64,000 nt of DNA from Bradyrhizobium sp. 149 (GCF_023073915.1 NZ_JADPKK010000022.1:1488001-1552000); one strand, 5' to 3'. Positions 36,743 to 45,513 are shown, counted from the first letter of the stretch. Notes: generated by a model not told the origin, from the sequence alone. Numbers and translations are program-made.

Positions 36743-37830
36743 GACCCGTCTCCCGGTATCCATCTCACGGAGCGATAGCCGAAGGCCACCGGCCTCTGCA
36801 GCGTGTCGATGGTCGAAATTACTGATGAACTCCCGAACTGCAGAGACGACGTCACTCCGGGGGAGTTTGGCACGACGGCCTCCGGCTTCGCAGTCTCGCT
36901 CGATTGTCCGGCGCCTTCGTGCTTTCCGGGCGGAGAAGCGGTTCCAGGCTTGGCTTCGCCGGTCGACGCCGACCCACGTCCGCTCCCGGTCCGTCTGATC
37001 GTCGTGTGCATGGATCTCGTCAGGAATATCCGCGAAACGAGCGCGATCTCCAAAGAAAACCGGGGCTTCAATTTTTTGGTCTTCGGATCCTCTACCTGCT
37101 CGAAGATCTTACCGCCGACCACGATGGACATCTGTTTCCGAGCCTCGGCATCGGTGCACTGCACCTTGAGAACGGCATCTGCGCAGAACTTGATCAATTC
37201 GGCTTCCGCCACTAATCCCGGCAGGCCGTAAGACTCGGCCGCCGAAATTCTGACCTCGGTCGTCGTCTCGGACGACGCCGATCCTCCGAACATTCCTCCG
37301 AACCATTCGGACGAGTTGGCGCCCAGGGTGGCGTTGCGGGTACTCGATATGGAGAAGCCGGGAAAGAGGACGAGCGGCAAGTCGCCGCGGGGCGATCCGG
37401 ATTTGAACACCGAAGCCGTCGACGAGGCGAGCTTCCAAGGTTTTCCTTCCGCCGGCGGATCCGGCGTCTCCGGGAACCTGTACATCTCGGCGTAGGTCTG
37501 CTCGAGCTTCTCGGTGAGATCCATATGCCATAGCTTGAGGGCCCTGCCGGCAAGGGGCTCCTTTGCCACGTCGCTCAGCGCATCCTCCGTGATGAGCACA
37601 AATACATCCCCGACCGCGACATCCTCCTGCGGGGGATAGATGGGCTCGATTCCTAGTCGGCTGATCGCCTCGTTCCACTGCTGCGCGACCGTCTTTTCCT
37701 CGGGGACCGGGGCGACCCAACGATACGCGAAAAATCCGAAGACAAGCAGCGCGAGGAAACCGACCAACGCCAATCCGATGCGGCGGAACGACGATTCAGG
37801 ACTGCCCGTCGCTTCCCCTTCGATCGCCAT
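36739..37830 (-). CDS. Single-pass membrane protein of unknown function
   Basis: A 363-residue protein with one membrane helix at about residues 18-37 (LALVGFLALLVFGFFAY) and a large outer domain. The domain has VGDVFVLITEDALSDVA, a GANSSEWFGGMFGG segment and a Ser/Pro-rich linker before the C-terminus. The ATG at 37830 follows GGGAGACGG and is preferred to 37926. No family is recognised. It is divergent from the metalloprotease-caspase row and shares its 300-base control region, which contains a tandem repeat, so the two may be co-regulated. Confidence 0.65.
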   Translation of the reverse strand: MAIEGEATGSPESSFRRIGLALVGFLALLVFGFFAYRWVAPVPEEKTVAQQWNEAISRLGIEPIYPPQEDVAVGDVFVLITEDALSDVAKEPLAGRALKLWHMDLTEKLEQTYAEMYRFPETPDPPAEGKPWKLASSTASVFKSGSPRGDLPLVLFPGFSISSTRNATLGANSSEWFGGMFGGSASSETTTEVRISAAESYGLPGLVAEAELIKFCADAVLKVQCTDAEARKQMSIVVGGKIFEQVEDPKTKKLKPRFSLEIALVSRIFLTRSMHTTIRRTGSGRGSASTGEAKPGTASPPGKHEGAGQSSETAKPEAVVPNSPGVTSSLQFGSSSVISTIDTLQRPVAFGYRSVRWIPGDGS

Positions 37831-37953
37831 TTTCCGTCTCCCGCCACCAATCCCCCGCGTAAGCGCAACATGACCGAGTTCGCCGGTATCCTGGACTAGG
37901 GACATCACTAGGCACTTCCGAGACACCGCGGCAGACGGAAACAGAACGCCAAT

Positions 37954-37987
37954 ACATGCTCAGACCGCGCACATGCTCAGACCGCGC
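37954..37987. repeat. Perfect tandem 17-base repeat in a divergent control region
   Basis: The unit ACATGCTCAGACCGCGC occurs twice with no spacer, between the divergent genes starting at 37830 (-) and 38132 (+). The rest of this 300-base gap shows no further feature. The repeat may bind a regulator shared by both operons or be a simple duplication. Confidence 0.7.
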
Positions 37988-38131
37988 CAGTGGAGTTCCT
38001 ACCCGAGCCATAGGGGTTCGACCTCCGAGCAAAATGCCCTTCGTATCCTAGGAGTATCCCGCGGTACGTGTCCCGGCCGTCCTGCTATCCTGCTTGGGGG
38101 ACGGGTCGACAATCATAGAGGACATGCAGTC

Positions 38132-38827
38132 ATGACAGGCGGAAACGAAGGCTCCGACAAGCAATGGTGCTTCGCATGGTTTCAGGCAACGCCGCCGAAG
38201 ACCGGCACGGACAAGGCAGTCCTGGTCAAGGACTGCAAATGGGAGACCGGGGCGACCATCACCATCGCTTTCCTGGACGGCACCGACGAGCAGAAGGAAC
38301 TGGTGAAGAAGCACGCCGCGGGATGGACAGATGGATTGGCCAACCTGAACTTCAGTTGGGTAAACGGCGCTGTCGCCAACATACGGATCACGTTCAAGTT
38401 CAAGGGGTCATGGTCGGTCATCGGCACGACGTGCAAGCACATCCCAGCCGGGCGAGCCACGATGAACTTCGGCTGGTTGACGCCGAATGTGAGCGACGAC
38501 GAGGCGCGAAGGGTCATCCTGCACGAGTTCGGACATGCGCTCGGCCTGATACACGAACACCAGAATCCCGATCATCAGATCCAATGGAACGAGCCTGCCG
38601 TCATCGCCGATCTCTCCGGTCCTCCCAACAACTGGGATCTCGAGACGATCAAGCACAACATGTTCGAGGCCTATCCGCGTAACGAGGTCAACGGCACGAC
38701 GCTGGATACGACCTCGATCATGATGTATCCCATTCCCGCGAGCTGGACGGTGGACGGGACGATATCAGGCACCAACGCCGACCTGTCGCCGAAGGACAAG
38801 AGCTTCATTAGGCAGCAGTATCCCTGA
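38132..38827 (+). CDS. Cytosolic metzincin-type zinc metalloprotease
   Basis: A 231-residue protease. The zinc site is H131-E132-x2-H135-x5-H141 (HEFGHALGLIHEH) and the Met-turn is SIMMYP at residues 195-200, the metzincin arrangement closest to astacin/M12-like enzymes. There is no signal peptide and no propeptide, so it should act inside the cell. It stands one base before the caspase-like gene, the first of the + strand row, which points to a protease cascade. Its substrate is unknown. Confidence 0.85.
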   Translation: MTGGNEGSDKQWCFAWFQATPPKTGTDKAVLVKDCKWETGATITIAFLDGTDEQKELVKKHAAGWTDGLANLNFSWVNGAVANIRITFKFKGSWSVIGTTCKHIPAGRATMNFGWLTPNVSDDEARRVILHEFGHALGLIHEHQNPDHQIQWNEPAVIADLSGPPNNWDLETIKHNMFEAYPRNEVNGTTLDTTSIMMYPIPASWTVDGTISGTNADLSPKDKSFIRQQYP

Positions 38828-38828
38828 G

Positions 38829-39890
38829 ATGCCACTTGCCGATTACGCGCTGATCGTCGGGATCAATCTCTATCCCGCACTTACTTCGCTTCAAGGAGCG
38901 GAGAACGACGCGCGCGACTTTCACGACTGGGTCATCTCGCCGGACGGCGGCGGCGTCGCGTCTTCCAACGCGACGCTCCTGGTCACTTCCAACTTCGCTC
39001 CGTTCCCGAGCGCCGAGGACGCCAAGCCGGCTGCGCACCAGATAGAGGACTTCTTCACCAAGGTCGACATCGCCGCGAACTCCAACAACAAGGAAGGGCT
39101 GGGATTGAAGGCCGGGAAACGGATCTGGCTGTTCTTCTCGGGACACGGCTTCGCTCCTACCCTCGACCGCTCCGCAGTGCTCCTGGCGAACGCTACTTCG
39201 AGCCGCGTGCACAACGTAGCGGCGCTCCTATGGGCGGACCGGCTGCACGAAGGCGGCTGGTTCGACGACGTGTTCCTATTCCAAGACGCTTGCAGAAGCC
39301 ACATGGCCGATGTCGACCTGACGCCGCCGTTTCTGCGAAAGAAGGTGGCGCCCTTGAACCAGGTAAGGCGGAGATTTTATGCCTTTTCCGCCAAAAACCG
39401 CCAAATATCAAAGGAGGTACCCATCGTCGGAGAGCGCGTGCAAGGCGTATTCACGACGACACTCCTTCAGGGCCTGAAGGGAAAGGCGCGAGACCCACAC
39501 ACCGGCGCCCTGACGGCGGCACAATTGAAGGCCTATCTTCAGGACAATATGATAAAGTTGCTTCCGGCGGGGGACCTGGCCGACGACGAGATAGCTAAGA
39601 TGCCCGAGGTGGTGAACCCCGATCCTTTCGACATTCTGCCACCAACTGCGGCTGCGGTTTCGACTTTCCCCGTCAGCGTCAAGATATCCCAACCGGGGGG
39701 GCCGGCCCGCATTGAAAACAGTGCGTTCGTAGCAGTCGATTCCATCGATCCCTCGCCGGCGGAGTGGCAGAGGAACTTGCCGCGCGGATTGTACAAGCTG
39801 GTCGTCGACGGTCTTGGCGAACTCTTGTTCCAGGTTACGGGAGCTACCGCAGCCGACGGGACCGGAAAGGTCGTCGATGTCACAATCTAG
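38829..39890 (+). CDS. Caspase-like cysteine protease (peptidase C14 fold) with C-terminal beta domain
   Basis: A 353-residue protein. The catalytic dyad is H106 in FFSGHGF and C155 in FQDACRS. The start YALIVGINLYP and LQGAENDARDF are the p20 hallmarks of prokaryotic caspase homologues (metacaspase/CHAT relatives). From about residue 270 a beta-rich domain with LPRGLYKLVVDG follows; a similar element appears in the next protein. The next gene starts 14 bases inside this one, so they are coupled. Caspase homologues in bacteria often cut effectors in anti-phage or cell-death systems. Confidence 0.88.
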   Translation: MPLADYALIVGINLYPALTSLQGAENDARDFHDWVISPDGGGVASSNATLLVTSNFAPFPSAEDAKPAAHQIEDFFTKVDIAANSNNKEGLGLKAGKRIWLFFSGHGFAPTLDRSAVLLANATSSRVHNVAALLWADRLHEGGWFDDVFLFQDACRSHMADVDLTPPFLRKKVAPLNQVRRRFYAFSAKNRQISKEVPIVGERVQGVFTTTLLQGLKGKARDPHTGALTAAQLKAYLQDNMIKLLPAGDLADDEIAKMPEVVNPDPFDILPPTAAAVSTFPVSVKISQPGGPARIENSAFVAVDSIDPSPAEWQRNLPRGLYKLVVDGLGELLFQVTGATAADGTGKVVDVTI

Positions 39891-41304
39891 CAATACGCTC
39901 AACGTTTCGACCGGACCACTTTCCGAGATTTCCGTACTCGATGGAAGCATGAACACGGTCGCCCACTCCGTGGGAGACCTCTCGGCGGATCTCCTGCCCG
40001 GGCTCTACAAGATCCGCGTCCGCAACGGGCCCGGAGTGGAAGAAAAGCTCATTTCCCTGGACCGCGACCTCTTCGTCGACATCCAGCCGCCCCCGATATT
40101 CTCGCCGATTCCCCTGGCGGGAACAACGCGAAGCCACGAATACCACATGCTGAGGGCGATGAACGCCAGCCGAAGCCCGCTGCACGACTTCGGTCAGGGG
40201 GCCGGCCTATTCGTATTCTGCCGCGAATGGACTACATCAAACCAAGGCGCGTCCCCGAATCCGGCGACAGGCATTTCGCTCGCGGACGAGAACGGCAACC
40301 AACTGCTCGATCTCGGATCCTTGGCCGTCGAAACCCCGAACGATCATTCGGTCGCAATGTGCGCAACCGTGGCACCGGGTTCATACCGGCTTAGGTTGAC
40401 GCAATCCGGCGGCACGGTAACCGAGCGGGCATTATTCGCCTCCCCGGGTTGCCAGACGCAGATCTTCATACTTCTTTCGCCGCCAACGTGGTCGTCCGGT
40501 CCATCCCTCCCGGACATTGCGGGCGGAGCCGTAATCATCTCGCCGAAATTCGAATTCGACCCCCAGGATCGGCGAACGCAGCTCGGCGAGATCGCACGCT
40601 ACGCGCTCACGCAGAAGCGGCGAGTGCTGTCGGACCAACTGCGCCTCGAAATTGTCGACGAGAAATTCGACGATCCGATGCTCGGCTTGCTCGGCGCGCA
40701 CCTCGTGCTCCGCGACGAGCCCGAGAACGTAGAGCTCTTCGAGACCGTGACGAACAACCTGCTGAGGTTGCTCGGGCCTGATCATCCGGACCTGCGGGCC
40801 CTTTGTCTGCGGAGAAAGAATCCGCTCCCGAGCGTCCCCCGCGCGCTAGATACGCCGCCCATGCTGAGGGCCAGTTGGGACATCACGGTCTCGGTGAGCC
40901 TGGAGGATCCGTCTTCGTTTCCGGAAGCGGGCGGCGTAATGGAAATCGCCGACAAGGTAATTCCAACCGGCTCCTGGCTGGTGTGGAGAAGGGATCCCAT
41001 CGTCAAGAGCGCGAGCGGTTCGAGCGCGGGCTCTTCGAACGCGCTGGCGCAGTCCCTAGAGGAATTCATCGCCGCGAGAGCACGCCAGGAAGCTTCGCGA
41101 AGAGCAGACGATCAAGGCGTGTTCGGCCGCCTTTCCTCCTCATTATTCGACCTGATCTCCAATTCGTTCGACAAACTGCGAGGCAAGCCTCAACCAAAGC
41201 CGCCGATGCCCACGCTTAGCACGGAAGACAGGGAGGAATTGGCACGCGTGCTCGGAATACCCGGCCCGCTGCTCAATTCCGTCCTGAAGAAGATATTCGA
41301 CTGA
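39877..41304 (+). CDS. Multi-domain protein of unknown function, coupled to the caspase
   Basis: A 475-residue soluble protein. The N-terminal third is beta-rich with two related elements, LLPGLYKIRVRNGPG and VAPGSYRLRLTQSGG, like the LPRGLYKLVVDG element at the caspase C-terminus. The middle is helical (LGEIARYALTQKRRVL, LLGAHLVLRDEPENVELFE), with spacing that recalls adaptor or sensor repeats. The C-terminus has an amphipathic stretch (LFDLISNSFDKLRG) that could touch membranes. No family is recognised. Its overlap with the caspase gene suggests a stoichiometric partner, perhaps the sensor. Confidence 0.7.
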   Translation: MSQSSNTLNVSTGPLSEISVLDGSMNTVAHSVGDLSADLLPGLYKIRVRNGPGVEEKLISLDRDLFVDIQPPPIFSPIPLAGTTRSHEYHMLRAMNASRSPLHDFGQGAGLFVFCREWTTSNQGASPNPATGISLADENGNQLLDLGSLAVETPNDHSVAMCATVAPGSYRLRLTQSGGTVTERALFASPGCQTQIFILLSPPTWSSGPSLPDIAGGAVIISPKFEFDPQDRRTQLGEIARYALTQKRRVLSDQLRLEIVDEKFDDPMLGLLGAHLVLRDEPENVELFETVTNNLLRLLGPDHPDLRALCLRRKNPLPSVPRALDTPPMLRASWDITVSVSLEDPSSFPEAGGVMEIADKVIPTGSWLVWRRDPIVKSASGSSAGSSNALAQSLEEFIAARARQEASRRADDQGVFGRLSSSLFDLISNSFDKLRGKPQPKPPMPTLSTEDREELARVLGIPGPLLNSVLKKIFD

Positions 41305-41405
41305 TTGCGCGGCACCAGACCTTCGAAGCATCCGGCGTCGGTTGGTGCCTGTCCTTTCAGCGCCGTGCGGGAGAAGGGCACTCCGCCAACAGGGGCTCTC
41401 TCCCT

Positions 41406-41819
41406 TTGCTGATAACCGTCGGCGAAACGGCAATTCACATCCTCGTAGCGTTACCGGAGCGCGAGTCGGTCTGGGGGGCCGTCCTCTGCTCGGGGCCCGT
41501 CGACGTCACGGCGAAGACTTCGCGAGGAGAACGCGTCAGGACCTCGATCGTCGCCGAAGCTGGCGATGACAGATTGATCGCCCTGGATTCGATCGATCGC
41601 GAGAGTGCCTGCGTACCCATCGACAAATCGACCTTCGACCGGCGCCATACCGCCGATGAAGGACACCCCCATCTCATCATTGCGATCCGTTCGCATAGAG
41701 CCGAGACTGCAACGGTGCATGTCACTTTCGCGACGCCCGAATACTACAAATTTGTGACGGGGGACGACATCGTGCCGACGGATGCATCGGACGCATTCGA
41801 CGGCAGGCGCCTTCCGTAA
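41406..41819 (+). CDS. Small beta-rich protein of unknown function
   Basis: A 137-residue protein (ITVGETAIHILVALPERESV, then LHVTF-like alternation ending DAFDGRRLP). The start is uncertain: TTG 41406 is the best in frame. It stands between the coupled unknown gene and the trypsin-nuclease gene on the same strand with about 100-base gaps, so it probably belongs to the same unit. No family is recognised. Confidence 0.5.
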   Translation: MLITVGETAIHILVALPERESVWGAVLCSGPVDVTAKTSRGERVRTSIVAEAGDDRLIALDSIDRESACVPIDKSTFDRRHTADEGHPHLIIAIRSHRAETATVHVTFATPEYYKFVTGDDIVPTDASDAFDGRRLP

Positions 41820-41957
41820 CCAGGCCTCGGTCCTCGACGCTCGGGATTCCCCTAGGTGCGACCGTCGCATACGTCGACAGACTGCGACTTTCTGCTACCG
41901 TCGCGCCTTACGAATTACGTTAGCAGAATAGCGACATTCAACGACACAGGAGTGAAC

Positions 41958-44003
41958 ATGAGCAAGGAAGGCCGGCTATCGAAGCTGAGGCAATTCAATG
42001 CTTCGATCCGCGCCACCGACAGCAAGTTGTCGGAGGAAAGCGCCGATCTCGGAGTCAGCGCGCAGATGCTGCCCGAACCGGCCGGCCCCGAAGACATGGA
42101 CCATGCGATCGCCGAGGAAAGTATTGTGATGCGGCGGTTTCGCCCGGTTCTCGCGATCAAGGAGAACGACACCGAACTGGTGTTCAAGGACAAGGAGGAA
42201 GGTACGCTGTGGGAGGAGCGCCTTAAGAAGGCGAAGACGCTGCTTGAACCGGCGATCCGCGCCGTTGGCCGCATCGACCTGATCGGCGCCGACTTCCAAT
42301 GGATCGGGACGGGTTGGCTTGTCGCGGATAACATGATCGTCACGAATCGCCACGTGGCCAATGAATTCGCCATGCGCAGTGGCGACGGCTTCACGTTCAA
42401 GGTAGGTTCGGCCGGCAGGATCGGAGCAGCGGTCGACTTCCTGCAGGAGATCGGCAACGACAAGCAACTCGTTTTCAGGCTCGTCCGCCCGCTTCACATC
42501 GAACCCCAATCCGGGCCCGACATCTCGCTTTTTGAAATCGAGATGATCAGCGGCGACACCAAACTCGCCCAACCGATCCGGCTGGCAAAGAACCCCACGG
42601 AAACGAACGGCATTGCCGTCATCGGATATCCCGCCTACGACAGCAGAATTCCCGATACCGACCTCATGGAATCGATGTACGGGAAGATCTACAACAAGAA
42701 GCGGCTCGCGCCGGGCGGGATCACCCGCCTCGAAACGACCCGGTTGTTGCACAATTGCACGACGTTGGGCGGGAATTCCGGATCAGTCGTCCTCGATCTC
42801 GACAGCGGCGAAGCATTCGGGTTGCATTTCAGCGGTACGTTCATGACAACGAACTACGCCGTCCGTTCCGACGTCATCGCTCGCGTGATAGCGGACGTTC
42901 GGGCCGGACGCCCTCGCCGCGAAAAACCGGGGCCCGACACGGCGGCACTGACTAGCAATCTGCCACCGCCTCCTCCGCCCGGTCCAGACTCCGGAGGGCG
43001 CAGCGTCAGCCTGACGATCCCGCTGAAGATCACCGTGAGTATAGGCGAAGGGGGCGAGGATGCCCTGTCGATCCCCCGGCTATCAAGGCCGCCCACGGCT
43101 CCGACCATGTCCGTCGAGGACGATGCCGAGGGCACCGAGGCGACCACAGCGGACTACAGGAACCGAAACGGCTATCAAGCATCGTTCCTTGGCGCGCGAA
43201 ACGTCATCGAACTGCCCGTCGTCGAGCGCGATGCTCATGACGTTCTCGAATTGGAGGACGGCAGCGGCACGGAACTGAAATACGAGCACTATTCTGTCGT
43301 CATGAACCGCGCAAGGCGGATGTGCTTCTTCAGCGCCGTCAACATCGACGGCAAGAACTCCGTGAAGAGTGCCCGCGTCGCCTGGAAGTGGGACCCGCGC
43401 ATACCAAGGTCCCAGCAGATCATGAACGAATGCTACGGCAATCCGCCCAAATTCAGTCGCGGCCACATGACCCGGCGGGAAGATCCGGGTTGGGGCGATC
43501 CAGAAACGGCAAAGCGTGGAAATCAGGATTCGATGCACGTGACCAACGTGACGCCGCAGATGCAGGCCTTCAACGCCCCGATATGGTTGGCGCTGGAAGA
43601 TTACGCCTTGCAGCATGCCCGCGAGGACGAGATGAAGATCTCGGTATTTACCGGACCGTACTTCAAGAGAAGCGATTCCACCATGCACGGTGTACGAATT
43701 CCTGTGTCGTTCTGGAAGATCATCGCGTTCATTCACGACGACACCCGAAAACTGTGCGCCACGGGCTACGAAATGACGCAGAAGGAGAACTTGCCGGAAG
43801 AGGAGTTCGTGTTCGGCCAGTTCAATTCGAAGCAGCTCAAGGTGGCGACGCAGGTGGCGATCCGGTCGATCGAAGCGAAGAGCGGGATCTCGTTCGGCCG
43901 CCTCGCGCTTGTCGACCCGTTCGGCGACGAAGAAGAGGGGTTCGCGGACGAGCGCAATCGTGCTCCCCTCGAAGCCTTTGAGCAGATACGATTCGTGCGC
44001 TGA
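41958..44003 (+). CDS. Trypsin-like serine protease fused to a NUC1 DNA/RNA endonuclease
   Basis: A 681-residue two-effector protein. Residues about 100-310 are a chymotrypsin-fold protease with H132 (VTNRHVANE), D188 (GPDISLFE) and S274 (GGNSGSVV). A Pro/Gly linker (about 318-400) includes PPPPPPGPDSGG. Residues about 440-655 are a beta-beta-alpha metal nuclease: SRGHM with H503 as general base (the usual DRGH with D changed to S), then N530 and N539 in TNVTPQMQAFN and VFTGPYF. There is no signal peptide. AGGAG precedes ATG 41958. The linker is an obvious place for proteolytic release of the nuclease by self-cleavage or by the caspase or metalloprotease encoded upstream. Confidence 0.9.
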   Translation: MSKEGRLSKLRQFNASIRATDSKLSEESADLGVSAQMLPEPAGPEDMDHAIAEESIVMRRFRPVLAIKENDTELVFKDKEEGTLWEERLKKAKTLLEPAIRAVGRIDLIGADFQWIGTGWLVADNMIVTNRHVANEFAMRSGDGFTFKVGSAGRIGAAVDFLQEIGNDKQLVFRLVRPLHIEPQSGPDISLFEIEMISGDTKLAQPIRLAKNPTETNGIAVIGYPAYDSRIPDTDLMESMYGKIYNKKRLAPGGITRLETTRLLHNCTTLGGNSGSVVLDLDSGEAFGLHFSGTFMTTNYAVRSDVIARVIADVRAGRPRREKPGPDTAALTSNLPPPPPPGPDSGGRSVSLTIPLKITVSIGEGGEDALSIPRLSRPPTAPTMSVEDDAEGTEATTADYRNRNGYQASFLGARNVIELPVVERDAHDVLELEDGSGTELKYEHYSVVMNRARRMCFFSAVNIDGKNSVKSARVAWKWDPRIPRSQQIMNECYGNPPKFSRGHMTRREDPGWGDPETAKRGNQDSMHVTNVTPQMQAFNAPIWLALEDYALQHAREDEMKISVFTGPYFKRSDSTMHGVRIPVSFWKIIAFIHDDTRKLCATGYEMTQKENLPEEEFVFGQFNSKQLKVATQVAIRSIEAKSGISFGRLALVDPFGDEEEGFADERNRAPLEAFEQIRFVR

Positions 44004-44029
44004 CGGGGCACGCAATCCGAGGGACTCAC

Positions 44030-44644
44030 ATGAACGACGCCAAGCAGACGCTTCGCGACCACTTCCTGTCGGTCTACCAATCCGCCGCCGCCGACTACGC
44101 TTCGAAGCTCGCCGACGAAGAATCGGCGGCGGCGGGCGCAGCGGCGTCGGAAACATTCATGAGCGCCGCAAACGACGTCGCGTCGCTCAGGTCCCGGGAC
44201 CAAAGCGAGATGGCTGTCGTTGAAGAAGGCGTAGCCGACATCCCGAAGATGTGCGCAAGACTCGGATTTAGATATCTCGAAGCGTTGGTGAGCGGCGACC
44301 AGGCCCGCGCTCGGTGCATCAAGGAACACTTGACGGGCGGCACCTGCGATCCCGTTGCCCATGCGGGGATCCTACTCAGGGTCAAACGTCACGTGCCCTT
44401 CATCAGCCAAGCGGGTCACATTTATTCAAGGACGCGGCGATGTCGATCCCGGAATTACGCTAGGTGGGCGACAGAGGGGTCAGGCGGCCAATTCAGACAG
44501 CACCGTGCTCGCCGGAAACTCCTCGGTCATTGTCTGCAACAGGCGTTCGGGACTGCGATCTCCGCCCAACCGGAGCGTACGCATCGCGGCGAGCCACACG
44601 GAACCGGCGCCACGACTGCACGCCGTGCACATACCGCCTTCTAA
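44030..44644 (+). CDS. Helical protein at the island end, C-terminus possibly chimeric
   Basis: The frame has 204 codons. The first 135 residues look genuine: a helical, Ala-rich soluble protein (TLRDHFLSVYQSAAADYASK, then CIKEHLTGGTCDPVAHAG). The rest is Arg/His-rich and antisense to a frame joined to the displaced dusA start, so the natural end may have been lost. ATG 44030 lies 27 bases after the trypsin-nuclease stop with GGGACTCAC upstream; it could be its small immunity or partner protein. No family is recognised. Confidence 0.5.
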   Translation: MNDAKQTLRDHFLSVYQSAAADYASKLADEESAAAGAAASETFMSAANDVASLRSRDQSEMAVVEEGVADIPKMCARLGFRYLEALVSGDQARARCIKEHLTGGTCDPVAHAGILLRVKRHVPFISQAGHIYSRTRRCRSRNYARWATEGSGGQFRQHRARRKLLGHCLQQAFGTAISAQPERTHRGEPHGTGATTARRAHTAF

Positions 44645-44720
44645 CCATTTGAAGGACTTGAACTCTCGCTCCCAATCCATCATGGGCCCCACGGGAAAGC
44701 GATAATTATGCAGAATCATC
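44480..44720 (-). pseudogene. Displaced 5' fragment of dusA fused to island sequence
   Basis: From ATG 44720 the - strand reads MILHNYRFPVGPMMDW, the DusA N-terminus, then diverges (EREFKSFKWLEGGMCTACSR) and stops at 44480. This is what remains of the original chromosomal start after insertion of an island into dusA. The fused 80-codon frame is probably not functional. Confidence 0.7.
44672..44706 (-). repeat. Right attachment-like repeat
   Basis: It matches 25003-25037 at 32 of 35 bases and marks the presumed right end of the island. The chromosome resumes to its right. Confidence 0.75.
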
Positions 44721-44889
44721 GACCGAACGAAAGGCAACGGTTCGCCTTGATCATCTGGCGTAGCATACGCTGAACCTTCACCTGAAGGGGCGCCTCGTTC
44801 AACCGCAACAAAAGTGTCGCGCGCAAGAGAAACAATACTGATCACGCGTGACATAGGGCCAAGCAGCCCTGCCCAGCCGCGGGTAGCGT

Positions 44890-45513
44890 TCTGGCAAAAT
44901 CCCGCATGCCTATTGCGCCCTCGGACTGCGGCTGGAACTGCACGCCGCGCGCCAACGCCGCGCCGTCGAAATAGGTATTGCCCGACGAAATGGAGTTGGC
45001 GTGGATGCCCTTCCCCAAGCTGATTGGCTACCCCTGAGTGTAGTGGATGATCGCCGCCTTGAACGTGCCGTACGGACTGGCCGCGAAATCGATCTCGCGT
45101 CCGGAGACACTCGATCTGGCGACGATCACACCGGCTGCGCTCTTCTCCAGATAGGGCATCGCGGCGTTCACCAGCCGGACCGTACCCATCATGTCGGTCG
45201 AAAATTGCTCTCCCAGCTTTCGTCATCCTGTCCAATCGCGAGTGCGCTGACATTGGTGACAACGACGTCGATGCCGCCAAGCTTGCCGCCAAGTCGCCGG
45301 CCCAGGCCTTCAGCGCGGCGCCGTCGGAGACGTCGACCGAACCACCTAGGCGACGCCCTTGGCCTTCAGCGCAGCGACCGTGCTCTCAACCTCGGCCTGA
45401 TTGCGCCAGCACACACCAACGTCGGCGCCCTCTACAAACGTTTCAGGGATCGCCCGCCGATGCCCTTGGTGCTGCCGGTGACGAGAGCTTTAGCGCCATT
45501 GAGTCCGAGATCC
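44890..45513 (-). pseudogene. Short-chain dehydrogenase/reductase, broken
   Basis: The - strand gives an SDR in pieces: MDLGLNGAKALVTGSTKGIG (Rossmann start), VCWRNQAEVESTVAALKAKG, a stop, then DGAALKAWAGDLAASLGGID in another frame, MMGTVRLVNAAMPYLEKSAA, the catalytic region SVSGREIDFAASPYGTFKAA (YxxxK), another stop, and NQLGKGIHANSISSG. Two in-frame stops and several frameshifts show decay. It lies just outside the right attachment-like repeat, so it belongs to the old chromosome or to an earlier insertion. Confidence 0.8.

Larger units (their letters stand above)
25003..44706. mobile_element. Genomic island inserted in the 5' end of dusA
   Basis: The bases 25003-25037 inside dusA and 44672-44706 agree at 32 of 35 positions; both encode YRF-x-V-x-PMMDW on the - strand. 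A decayed integrase of the dusA-targeting type lies just inside the left end, divergent from dusA. The interval is rich in accessory genes and pseudogenes, unlike both flanks. dusA is a known target of a family of tyrosine integrases, so the simplest reading is an integrated island of about 19.7 kb that has lost its mobility. Confidence 0.78.
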
